A program made the translations under genes and the position numbers. A stretch of DNA of 64,000 nucleotides. Source: Microgenomates group bacterium (GTDB taxonomy: Bacteria > Patescibacteriota > Microgenomatia > UBA1406 > GWC2-37-13). Numbering within the stretch: the first letter of the stretch is position 1; every line of letters starts with the position of its first letter. Below the pieces are notes generated by a model. That model was not told the DNA's origin and did no database searches. It saw only the letters and a list, made by a program, of their open reading frames with translations. Where the stretch lies: NCBI GenBank assembly GCA_029906985.1, contig JARYMT010000001.1, forward strand, positions 131,223 to 195,222. Reading direction: 5' to 3'. This document shows positions 26,189 to 33,203 of the stretch, one piece after another.

Positions 26189-26699
26189 GAGAAGAAAGAC
26201 GGTCAACAAGCTTTTCGGTAAAACTTCTTTGCGGTTTTTCAATATAGGCTAAATACTGGGAAAGTATTTTTATTACTTTATTTTTAACTTCTTGATTAGG
26301 AATAATTAAATAAGAATGGTAAAAAAAAGGTGCCTGGCTGACAAGATTAAGAACGACAAAACCAAATTTTTTAGTGAAATAAAAATGAGACAAAAACTCC
26401 CACCTTAATGCGATTCCAGCAGTCTCTATCCCAAACACAGTGATTTTATTTTCTACTTCAGGCGGTGGTGTAATCGTTAGGACATAAAAGAGAAAAAAAA
26501 CCGTAATAATTGGGACAATTAGGAGTTGGTCACCAAAAAAAAAGACAATGGTTGATAGTAAAAAAGCGACGGCGATATAAAATCGCAGGATATTCTTCCC
26601 CCTCTTTTTATAGGCCCGCAGAGGCGCCCTCCAGGAAAAAATTAATTGGGGATTATTAGATAAAACAACCGACTTTTTATCTTTTTGAGATTGATCCAT
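26124..26699 (-). CDS. Two-helix membrane protein, unknown
   Basis: 191 residues: about 40 polar residues, two membrane helices close together (about 41-56 and 58-77, ending VLTITPPPEVENKI), then a cytoplasmic beta-rich region (ITVFGIETAGIALRWEFLSH then FYFTKKFGFVVLNLVSQAPF) and a charged, Pro-rich tail. The layout, a helical hairpin followed by a small beta domain, resembles bacterial PH-like membrane proteins, but I do not claim the family. The tail overlaps the PIN gene on the other strand. Function unknown. Confidence 0.5.
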   Translation of the reverse strand: MDQSQKDKKSVVLSNNPQLIFSWRAPLRAYKKRGKNILRFYIAVAFLLSTIVFFFGDQLLIVPIITVFFLFYVLTITPPPEVENKITVFGIETAGIALRWEFLSHFYFTKKFGFVVLNLVSQAPFFYHSYLIIPNQEVKNKVIKILSQYLAYIEKPQRSFTEKLVDRLSSLIPDDEEAPSSFPQKPVAASL

Positions 26700-26738
26700 A
26701 ATTATATTTTTCTACTTTTTAGACAAAAAGTCAACCGC

Positions 26739-26767
26739 TTGCAAAAAATATCCTATAATGGTATAAT
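26739..26767 (+). promoter_or_regulatory. Promoter of the two-helix surface protein
   Basis: TTGCAA (26739-26744), 17-nt spacer, TATAAT (26762-26767). The ATG at 26778 follows after 10 nt. Confidence 0.7.
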
Positions 26768-26777
26768 TATTGCCATT

Positions 26778-27125
26778 ATGGAAGGATTAAATAAAGCGAT
26801 TTCTTTTATTCTCGGTTTGGTCGTGGTTGTTGTTTTTATTGCTGTATTAACCGGAAGAATTAATTTGAGTTCTAGGCTTAGTTTTTTGGGGAAAGTGGTT
26901 AAAACAACTGCAACAAAAACCAATCTAACCCCAACACCAAGCGGCCAAAAAATTTCAACAATTATTATTTCTCCGCCACAAACCAAAAGTACAAATAATT
27001 ATTATAATGTTAAAGTTAAGACAAACGGGACAATTCCAAGCACCGGACCAACAATGTTTTTTCCTTTATTAACCACATCGTTATTAATCGGTAGTTATTT
27101 ACGAAAACAAGGAAAAAAAGATTAA
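26778..27125 (+). CDS. Small surface protein with a sorting-signal-like C-terminus
   Basis: 115 residues, taking the start (MEGLNKAISF) set by the promoter; the frame runs open further upstream but that part holds the promoter. It has a membrane helix at about 6-23, a Thr/Asn/Lys-rich stretch about 60 residues long, then IPSTGPTMFFPLLTTSLLIG and YLRKQGKKD. PxTG followed by a hydrophobic helix and a basic tail looks like a sortase sorting signal or a sortase-derived anchor, but no sortase gene is in the window. The N-terminal helix could also be a signal peptide. Function unknown. Confidence 0.5.
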   Translation: MEGLNKAISFILGLVVVVVFIAVLTGRINLSSRLSFLGKVVKTTATKTNLTPTPSGQKISTIIISPPQTKSTNNYYNVKVKTNGTIPSTGPTMFFPLLTTSLLIGSYLRKQGKKD

Positions 27126-27129
27126 AAAA

Positions 27130-27702
27130 CTATGGCGAAGGCGTTGGTACAACGCCAACATCTGGGCTTGGAAGCCTTAAAACCTGTTGAACAATAAAAT
27201 TTATAATAAAAACAATAAATAAGACAAAAATCAAACCAACAATTGCTCCATAAACACGACTTTTCCCCTGCTCTAGTCTTTCGGGGTTTGATTGAGAAGT
27301 AAGAATTAAAAAGGCGCCGTAAATCAAATACAAAAAAGCGACTCCACCGGCAATTCCAAAAATTAAATCTAAAAGCTTTTTAGTTAGGCTGGCGGCGGCA
27401 TAAGGTTGGGTAAAATCACCCAGATTAGTATTAATACAACCGATGGCAGTATAATAATTGCCGGCGGCCGGTGCCGGTGGCAAACCGGTGGCCGGATCAA
27501 CTGTTAAAGTTTCTAAACCAGAGGCGCCTGGATAAAGGCAAGCAGCACACTTTTCCCAACTTTCTGGTTTAACAACCACATTACCGTCTTTATCGACGCA
27601 CATTCCACAAGCATCGCAAGTTGTGTATCTTGGTTGGGAGAAAGCCGGTTTGATAAAAACCAAAACCAAAAACAACCAAAAAACAACAATAAAACGCTTC
27701 AT
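27130..27702 (-). CDS. VirB2/TrbC-like pilin-type protein
   Basis: About 190 residues from the ATG at 27702 (MKRFIVVFWLFLVLVFIKPA then a signal cleavage site); the frame's upstream ATG is beyond the -10 box (TATACT, 27714-27709). The mature part has a Cys-rich segment (CDACGMCVDKDG...CAACLYPG) and two membrane helices joined by a short charged loop: LLDLIFGIAGGVAFLYLIYG (about 118-137), SQSNPERLEQGKSRVYGAIV and GLIFVLFIVFIINFIV (about 160-175). This two-helix hairpin is the VirB2/TrbC pilin pattern of type IV secretion. The Cys-rich head is longer than in usual pilins. Convergent with 26778, divergent from the SpoIID-like gene. Confidence 0.65.
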   Translation of the reverse strand: MKRFIVVFWLFLVLVFIKPAFSQPRYTTCDACGMCVDKDGNVVVKPESWEKCAACLYPGASGLETLTVDPATGLPPAPAAGNYYTAIGCINTNLGDFTQPYAAASLTKKLLDLIFGIAGGVAFLYLIYGAFLILTSQSNPERLEQGKSRVYGAIVGLIFVLFIVFIINFIVQQVLRLPSPDVGVVPTPSP

Positions 27703-27764
27703 AAAATTAGTATAACACTGGCACAAAAACGATTAAACACCAATATGTAAAGTATAATTATTTT

Positions 27765-29450
27765 ATGAAAACAAAAAAAGCTTTCTTGGCCGGAACGGTG
27801 ATACTGTTTTTATTAATAATAAAAACAGTTTTTGCAGATGAACTTGATGAAATAAATCAAAACCTACAAAAATTAAAAGAAGACCTAAAAGACAAAGAAG
27901 CCAATTATCAAGAAATGTCTTTAAGGCTTCAACAAATAAAACAAAGAGTTGCCTTTCTTGAGAAAGAAATAATAAAAAAAGAAAAAGAAGTTAAAAAAGG
28001 AGAAAGCGCCCTTTTATATCAAAAAAACCTTCTTACAGAAAGAACAAAATCTTATTATAAAAACATTAATAAAAACCCTCTTTCTTTAATTAATTTTTTT
28101 CTTTCAGAAAACTTAACCGACTCTTTACAAAATTTTTTTTATCAAAAATCAGTGGTTGATGAAGATAAAAAAACGATAATAAAAATTGTTTTATATATTA
28201 AAGACCTTGAGGAGAAAAAAGCCAATCTTGAAGCGGAAAAAACAAAACTAGCCGCCATTAAAATACAAGTCGATCAGCAAGCACAAATTTTAGCCAATGA
28301 AATTAGTCAAACCAGAAAAAGAATTGCCGAGTTGACCGCCAGACAACAACAGCTTATTGCCCAAAAACTAGCGAGTTTAAACATCTCTCGTTCAGCCGCC
28401 AGCCTCGGAAAATGTGATAGTGATTTAATCAATGGTCGTGATCCTGGGTTTAGTCCCCGCTTTGCTTTTTTTACCTTTGGGGTTCCCAACCGAGTAGGAA
28501 TGAATCAATACGGGGCTTATGGAAGAGCTAGGGCTGGACAAAATGAAGAACAAATTTTAAGAGCGTATTACGACAATTTTGAGCTAAAAAAAGATTATGA
28601 TACCGGAATTAATATTAATGTTAATGGCTACGGTGCTTTTAACATCGAAGATTATGTTAAAAGAATCTATGAAGTACCAGATTCTTGGGGAGTGGATGGT
28701 TTCGCCGCCTTAAAAGCCCAAGCAATTGCCGCCAGATCTTATGCCCTTGCTTATACAAACAATGGTCAAAATAGTATTTGTGCCACCGAACAATGCCAGG
28801 TTTTTCATTCAGAACCTACGGGTGGTTTTTGGGAAAAAGCGGTTGATGAAACCCGTGGCTGGGTAATGGTTCAAGGAGGATCGCCGATAAAAGCCTGGTA
28901 TTCCTCTACTCACGGAGGCTATATTTTAAAATCAGGAGAAATTGGTTGGTCCGACACCTCTTGGACAAAACACGCCAACGACTTCGACGGTAGTGTTAGT
29001 AGTTTTTCTGAACTGCAAAACCGAGCCTATGATCGCGATTCCCCTTGGTTTTATTGCGATTGGGGTTGGCGCCCAGAATATAATAAAACCGCCTGGCTAA
29101 AACCAAACGAGGTGGCCGACATTGTTAATACTATTTTGTTAGCCAGAGCTGATTCATCGGTTAGGGAGCATCTTTATCAAATTGACAGAAGCAATCCAAG
29201 CGGCACAGAAACCTGGGATAGTGAGAAAGTAAAAAACGAGCTTCGGTCAAGAGGAATAACCCCCTTTAATTCAATTAACGAAATTAATATGACGGTTGAT
29301 TTTTCCTGGGGAAAGACTACTTCAGTAAATATTGTCGGTGATGCTGGCCAAACAAGCTTTGATGCGGCAGAGTTTAAAAACTGGTTTAATCTCCGGGCGC
29401 CGGCTAATATTCAAATTGTTGGACCGCTATACAACGCTGAAAAACGTTGA
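27765..29450 (+). CDS. Secreted coiled-coil protein with SpoIID/LytB domain
   Basis: 561 residues. Signal peptide (about 1-24, ending VFA before DELDE); long coiled coil (about 26-205, heptads such as LKEDLKDKEANYQEMSLRLQ) like that of PcsB-type cell-wall proteins; then a SpoIID domain (about 230-555) with RVGMNQYGAYGRARAG, YVKRIYEVPDSWGVDGFAAL and KAQAIAARSYALAY, the latter being the SpoIID hallmark. SpoIID proteins are lytic transglycosylases acting on peptidoglycan lacking stem peptides. In a non-sporulating CPR cell the likely role is cell-wall remodelling. TATAAT (27753-27758) ends 6 nt before the ATG. Confidence 0.8.
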   Translation: MKTKKAFLAGTVILFLLIIKTVFADELDEINQNLQKLKEDLKDKEANYQEMSLRLQQIKQRVAFLEKEIIKKEKEVKKGESALLYQKNLLTERTKSYYKNINKNPLSLINFFLSENLTDSLQNFFYQKSVVDEDKKTIIKIVLYIKDLEEKKANLEAEKTKLAAIKIQVDQQAQILANEISQTRKRIAELTARQQQLIAQKLASLNISRSAASLGKCDSDLINGRDPGFSPRFAFFTFGVPNRVGMNQYGAYGRARAGQNEEQILRAYYDNFELKKDYDTGININVNGYGAFNIEDYVKRIYEVPDSWGVDGFAALKAQAIAARSYALAYTNNGQNSICATEQCQVFHSEPTGGFWEKAVDETRGWVMVQGGSPIKAWYSSTHGGYILKSGEIGWSDTSWTKHANDFDGSVSSFSELQNRAYDRDSPWFYCDWGWRPEYNKTAWLKPNEVADIVNTILLARADSSVREHLYQIDRSNPSGTETWDSEKVKNELRSRGITPFNSINEINMTVDFSWGKTTSVNIVGDAGQTSFDAAEFKNWFNLRAPANIQIVGPLYNAEKR

Positions 29451-29453
29451 TAA

Positions 29454-30842
29454 TTACAAAGCATTTATTCTTTTTAGATATTTCAAAAGATCTTTTTTCT
29501 CTTTTTCAAACATCCTTAATACCCGCCTTCTTAAAAAAGAAGGTAAAGATAAAGAACTATGAATCCCCAAATATTTTTTAATCAGTTTTTTTTTCTTTTT
29601 TTCCATCAGAGGAAGGTATGTTTTTTTAAATTTATTAATAAGTGGTCCTCTCACTCCATTTTTATAAGCTAAATAAAAAGCCAAAAGTTGTTCTTCTTTT
29701 CCTAGTCCGCTTCCTCCATAGGCGCTTTGGTTGACCCCGCCATTAAAAATTACATAATAATTCATTTTTTTTAAAGAAAGCATGTCGTTATTATAAAACC
29801 CCACCCTTTCTGGGCTAATATTTAAAGCTCTAAGAAAGATATAAATCCGAGCACATTTTTCGCAAACACCACACCAACGTTTTTTCTTAGCTTCATTGCT
29901 TTCTGAAAAACAAGACATCTGGTATCGGCCAATTTCTGGATATCGATGATGAAGGATATAAGTAATAAAAAGTTCATTAATTGGCTCAACCAGACTACCA
30001 ATATGGGTTTGAATAAAGAAAAGCTTGGGGATACTTTGTAAAAGTTGCATGGCTGAAACGCTTTGTTCAAAAACCGGATTAATCAAATAGTTTTCTTTAT
30101 CAGTGACAGAAAAATTACAGCTCTGCTCATTCCCCAAAAACAAATACTTGGCCTGGTAGTAAAAATAAAAAGGTAACAAAACATAAGCGTATTGAGATAA
30201 AACAATATCCCAACCCCAGGCAAAACCTGAAGACTGTCTTAATCGACCAAAAGATAAAGAAAAAAAATTAACTTTTTCATTAAATTTTCGGTAAAAGCGA
30301 ACAGCTAATTTTTTTTTATGGGTATTTTCATAAATATTTTGTGGCTCTCTCATAAAAAAAAGAATTGGTGTTACCCCCATTTCTTTTAAAAGCCCATAAG
30401 TTAAAAGACTTTCTTTTCCAAATGAAAAAAGGACAACCGCCCGCTCTTTTAATATTTTTTTTACTTTTTTACCAGAATAAGATGGATTTAAAGCTTTATA
30501 GCGAGTTTGAAAGTTGGCATTGTAAAATTTTTTAATAATTTCCGAGGTAGAAATTTCCTTATCGGATTCAAATAAGGTCATCGGCATCGAATATAAAAGC
30601 ATTTTATAAAAAACTGATTCAATTGGCGGATAAGGAAAATGATAAACCATTTGAACATTATTAATTAAGGGAAGATGCCAAGTACTAATATAGGTTAAAC
30701 CATCAGCAAAAGATTTATGAAGCGATTTAGGAAACTTATTCCACACCCACTGATTATAAGTAATTCGAAAACGCTTTCTTTTTAACCTAATTTCTACTCC
30801 GTTGCGAATTATTTTTCGAAAAACATGTAATAAGTTGGCCAT
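29454..30842 (-). CDS. PP-loop ATPase-like protein, possibly related to MurL epimerase
   Basis: About 462 residues from the ATG at 30842; an earlier TTG lies on the -10 box (TATAAT, 30859-30854). VVLFSFGKESLLTYGLLKEM (about 137-156) is a variant SGGxDS PP-loop, the ATP pyrophosphatase site of N-type ATPases. A C-terminal WCGVCEKCARIYIFLRALNI (about 345-364) holds three cysteines in a likely metal site. This combination resembles MurL, which epimerises UDP-MurNAc-L-Ala-L-Glu in some peptidoglycan pathways, but the resemblance is remembered, not searched. No transmembrane helices. Convergent with the SpoIID-like gene, 3 nt apart. Confidence 0.5.
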   Translation of the reverse strand: MANLLHVFRKIIRNGVEIRLKRKRFRITYNQWVWNKFPKSLHKSFADGLTYISTWHLPLINNVQMVYHFPYPPIESVFYKMLLYSMPMTLFESDKEISTSEIIKKFYNANFQTRYKALNPSYSGKKVKKILKERAVVLFSFGKESLLTYGLLKEMGVTPILFFMREPQNIYENTHKKKLAVRFYRKFNEKVNFFSLSFGRLRQSSGFAWGWDIVLSQYAYVLLPFYFYYQAKYLFLGNEQSCNFSVTDKENYLINPVFEQSVSAMQLLQSIPKLFFIQTHIGSLVEPINELFITYILHHRYPEIGRYQMSCFSESNEAKKKRWCGVCEKCARIYIFLRALNISPERVGFYNNDMLSLKKMNYYVIFNGGVNQSAYGGSGLGKEEQLLAFYLAYKNGVRGPLINKFKKTYLPLMEKKKKKLIKKYLGIHSSLSLPSFLRRRVLRMFEKEKKDLLKYLKRINAL

Positions 30843-30923
30843 TTTACCAGACAATTATACACAATCTAATTATTTCTTTCTTTTTCTCTAGGACGATAAT
30901 TAAATAATTTATTTTAAAACCTC

Positions 30924-30952
30924 TTGACATAATTAAATCAGGCAATTATTAT
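30924..30952 (+). promoter_or_regulatory. trxA promoter
   Basis: TTGACA (30924-30929), 17-nt spacer, TATTAT (30947-30952). The ATG at 30980 is 27 nt further, so this gene has a normal short leader. Confidence 0.75.
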
Positions 30953-30979
30953 TTATGTGTTTAAAAATAAAAAAACAAG

Positions 30980-31297
30980 ATGGTTGTAATTAATGTTTCT
31001 AAAGACAATTTTCAAAAAGAAGTACTCGAAGAAAAGGGCGTGGTTTTGGTTGATTTTTATGCTGACTGGTGCGGGCCATGTAGAATTACCGGACCAATTA
31101 TCGAAGAATTAGCCGAAGAGAATAAAAATATTAAATTTGTTAAAGTAAACGTAGACAAAAACCCTGATTTAGCCGGCCTTTATTCGGTTTTTTCTATCCC
31201 CACTTTTATTATTTTTAAAAATGGTCAAATAGTTAATCAGTTTATGGGGGCCTTACCAAAAGAAAAGTTTCTTGAAGAATTAAAAAAAACAAAATAA
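30980..31297 (+). CDS. trxA: Thioredoxin
   Basis: 105 residues, full thioredoxin fold. The active site is FYADWCGPCRITGPII (about 26-41, WCGPC), with the conserved cis-proline in SIPTFIIFKNGQ (about 73-84). It reduces disulfides in the cytoplasm and can feed ribonucleotide reductase, whose operon lies convergent just beyond. It has its own promoter. No thioredoxin reductase is in the window, though the flavoenzyme at 11834 is a candidate of a different fold. Confidence 0.95.
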   Translation: MVVINVSKDNFQKEVLEEKGVVLVDFYADWCGPCRITGPIIEELAEENKNIKFVKVNVDKNPDLAGLYSVFSIPTFIIFKNGQIVNQFMGALPKEKFLEELKKTK

Positions 31298-31304
31298 ATT
31301 TAAA

Positions 31305-31715
31305 CTAACCCCTTTTAAATATCCTAATTGTTTTTCCCCCAACAACACGAAGAGTCAGATGAGCTTTTTTTAAAATATAAAAAGCCAAAGTAGCCAACCA
31401 GCGCAAAGAAGAGGTTATTGGTTGATGAAGGGCGGGCAAAATTTTATCATCGGCCAATGGTAGGTTGACAGTTTGATAGTAAGAAAAATGGCTTGTTGGA
31501 ACAGGTTGGAGCCCCATTTTTTTAAGATCAGGAGGAAGCTTGATCGTTTCTGACCGGGGAAAAACATATTTTTTTGTTTCGACATCCTCAGGCTCGTATT
31601 CAATCGCTTCTTTAATTTCCACCCTTTCTTTGATAGCGCTTATCGGTTCGGACTCTTTCCCCGATTTATTTATCGATTGAAATGTGTTTGAAAGAGGGGT
31701 AAAATTTTTTGCCAT
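31305..31715 (-). CDS. Hypothetical protein at the end of the B12/ribonucleotide-reductase operon
   Basis: 136 residues, Lys/Glu-rich N-terminal half, KLPPDLKKMGLQPVPTSHFS (about 59-78), and a moderately hydrophobic helix near 100-117 (SLRWLATLAFYILKKAH). Ends basic (GGKTIRIFKRG). No family recognised. Its start overlaps the DUF6580 gene by 46 nt, so it is probably translationally coupled to it. Being last in the operon does not prove a B12-related role. Confidence 0.4.
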   Translation of the reverse strand: MAKNFTPLSNTFQSINKSGKESEPISAIKERVEIKEAIEYEPEDVETKKYVFPRSETIKLPPDLKKMGLQPVPTSHFSYYQTVNLPLADDKILPALHQPITSSLRWLATLAFYILKKAHLTLRVVGGKTIRIFKRG

Positions 31716-32257
31716 AAATCCATTATAAATAATTTTATTTGTTTAAACCAGGTTTTTAAGAAACGATAACCATAAAAAAAACCAAAAACATAAACCCAAT
31801 CTCCCACAATTGTTTGGCGGAAAAAAGGAAGACCATTAAGATAACAAATAATTAAGCCGTTGAGGTTTTTTAAATACATTCCCGATGTCAACCAAACGCC
31901 AAAATTAGTAATCAAAAAAAACAAAACCGAACTAACCACGCTAATAAAAAAAATTCTTCTAAAACTAGCAGTTTTGATTAGTCGCCCGAGATAAAATATA
32001 ATTAAAAAACTAAAATAAACATAAATCATTGTCGAATGAAAGCCTAAAAAAAAATCAGACAAAAACATTGCCGACAAAGGAATAAGAAAAGCCCAACCAG
32101 AACTAAAATTTGCCCCAGAAAAGAGGGCAACAGCCGCCACAGGAGTAAAATTGGCCGGATGAGGAGCGAGCCGGCTAAAAACGGTTAACAAAATAATACC
32201 GACAATTGCCTTGGCTGGTAATTTTTTATTGTTATCTAATAATTTATAATTTTCCAT
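31670..32257 (-). CDS. DUF6580-type membrane protein (putative vitamin-transport S-component)
   Basis: About 195 residues from MENYKLLDNN; an ATG ten codons earlier is possible. There are about five membrane helices, beginning KAIVGIILLTVFSRLAPHPA then NFTPVAAVALFSGANFSSGW. The 'HPxNFTPVxAVALFSGA' stretch is the DUF6580 hallmark; the family is usually thought to be an ECF-type substrate-binding membrane subunit. It overlaps the preceding gene and belongs to the nrdR-nrdJ-pduO operon, which suggests that the substrate is a cobalamin compound. No ECF T-component or ATPases are seen here; they could be elsewhere. Confidence 0.6.
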   Translation of the reverse strand: MENYKLLDNNKKLPAKAIVGIILLTVFSRLAPHPANFTPVAAVALFSGANFSSGWAFLIPLSAMFLSDFFLGFHSTMIYVYFSFLIIFYLGRLIKTASFRRIFFISVVSSVLFFLITNFGVWLTSGMYLKNLNGLIICYLNGLPFFRQTIVGDWVYVFGFFYGYRFLKTWFKQIKLFIMDLWQKILPLFQTHFNR

Positions 32258-32652
32258 AAGATTCGGTCGCCATTTTTTAATAAACAACCACCCGCCCCAA
32301 TATTTGCCAGTTTATTATTGATAAAAAAGGCCCAGTATTCTCTTTTTTTTTGGTCGGGGGCGACATTGTTAATTTCTAAAACAAAAGCGGTATTTTTTTC
32401 TCCCTGAATTTTTATATTAGCGGTTTTTTTTAATAAATCAAGAGCGGTTGGCTGACCCGACAACAGACTTTTAATTTTAATAGCAGGTTTTTTACCAGAA
32501 AAATTAATTTCTTCAAAAACAACCAATTCTTCATTTACCACCTTTTTATTTAAAGAGATTTGGTGTTTGACAATAAAGTTGTTTATAAAAAAAGGAAGCG
32601 GTAAAAGAAGAGCCAACAAAATAAATAAAGCAATTAATTTCTTTTTACTCAT
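32236..32652 (-). CDS. DUF4430 (transcobalamin-like) exported protein
   Basis: 138 residues. Signal anchor (about 5-25, LIALFILLALLLPLPFFINN). The domain has the DUF4430 pattern: TALDLLKKTANIKIQGEKNT (about 71-90), then REYWAFFINNKLANIGAGGC and LLKNGDRILWKI at the end. DUF4430 is the domain shared with the C-terminal part of the B12 carriers transcobalamin and intrinsic factor. Here it probably binds a corrinoid outside the membrane and passes it to the DUF6580 protein encoded next. It lies 8 nt downstream of pduO. Confidence 0.7.
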   Translation of the reverse strand: MSKKKLIALFILLALLLPLPFFINNFIVKHQISLNKKVVNEELVVFEEINFSGKKPAIKIKSLLSGQPTALDLLKKTANIKIQGEKNTAFVLEINNVAPDQKKREYWAFFINNKLANIGAGGCLLKNGDRILWKIINY

Positions 32653-32660
32653 AATAAAGC

Positions 32661-33185
32661 TTAAATTGTAATTTCTTGTCCTCGATTATAAATTCTCGCA
32701 AGAACAAAAAAGAAATCAGACAACCGGTTGAGGTAAGAAATAATTATTATTTTATCATTTTTTTTATTTTTTTGATGGTTTAAATAACGAACCACTGCCC
32801 GCTCGCTTCGTCGGCAGACAGCTCTTAAAAAATGAAATAAAGCTGATTCTTCTGACCCCTGCGGCAAAATAAACCGATTTAATTTAGTTGGTTTATCTTG
32901 ATTTTTATCTAAAAATTGTTCAATTTTTTTTAGACCATTTTTAATTAAAACAAAATCATTTCTTGCCCCTGATAAGTAAGCCATAATAATTTGAAGATCT
33001 TTTTGGATTTGTGTTAACGACTCTTTGTTTACCTCTTTTTTAAGCTGACTAATGACAAAACCAAGCAAGCTCGAAAGCTCGTCAACTGATCCTAAAGCCT
33101 CAAAAACTAAACCAGCTTTCGAAAGCCTTTTACTATTAAATAAAGTCGAAGTGCCATCGTCGCCGGTTTTTGTGTATAAGGGCAT
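32661..33185 (-). CDS. pduO: Cob(I)alamin adenosyltransferase, PduO type
   Basis: 174 residues matching PduO-type enzymes: TKTGDDGTSTLFNSKRLSKA (about 5-24; ATP-binding N-terminus), FEALGSVDELSSLLGFVISQ (about 28-47), FILPQGSEESALFHFLRAVC then RRSERAVV (about 106-133, the RxxER motif that contacts ATP), and SDFFFVLARIYN near the C-terminus. It transfers adenosyl from ATP to cob(I)alamin, making the cofactor that class II ribonucleotide reductase needs. Its gene follows nrdJ by 18 nt. Confidence 0.93.
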   Translation of the reverse strand: MPLYTKTGDDGTSTLFNSKRLSKAGLVFEALGSVDELSSLLGFVISQLKKEVNKESLTQIQKDLQIIMAYLSGARNDFVLIKNGLKKIEQFLDKNQDKPTKLNRFILPQGSEESALFHFLRAVCRRSERAVVRYLNHQKNKKNDKIIIISYLNRLSDFFFVLARIYNRGQEITI

Positions 33186-33203
33186 AAGGGTTTATAAATA
33201 GAA

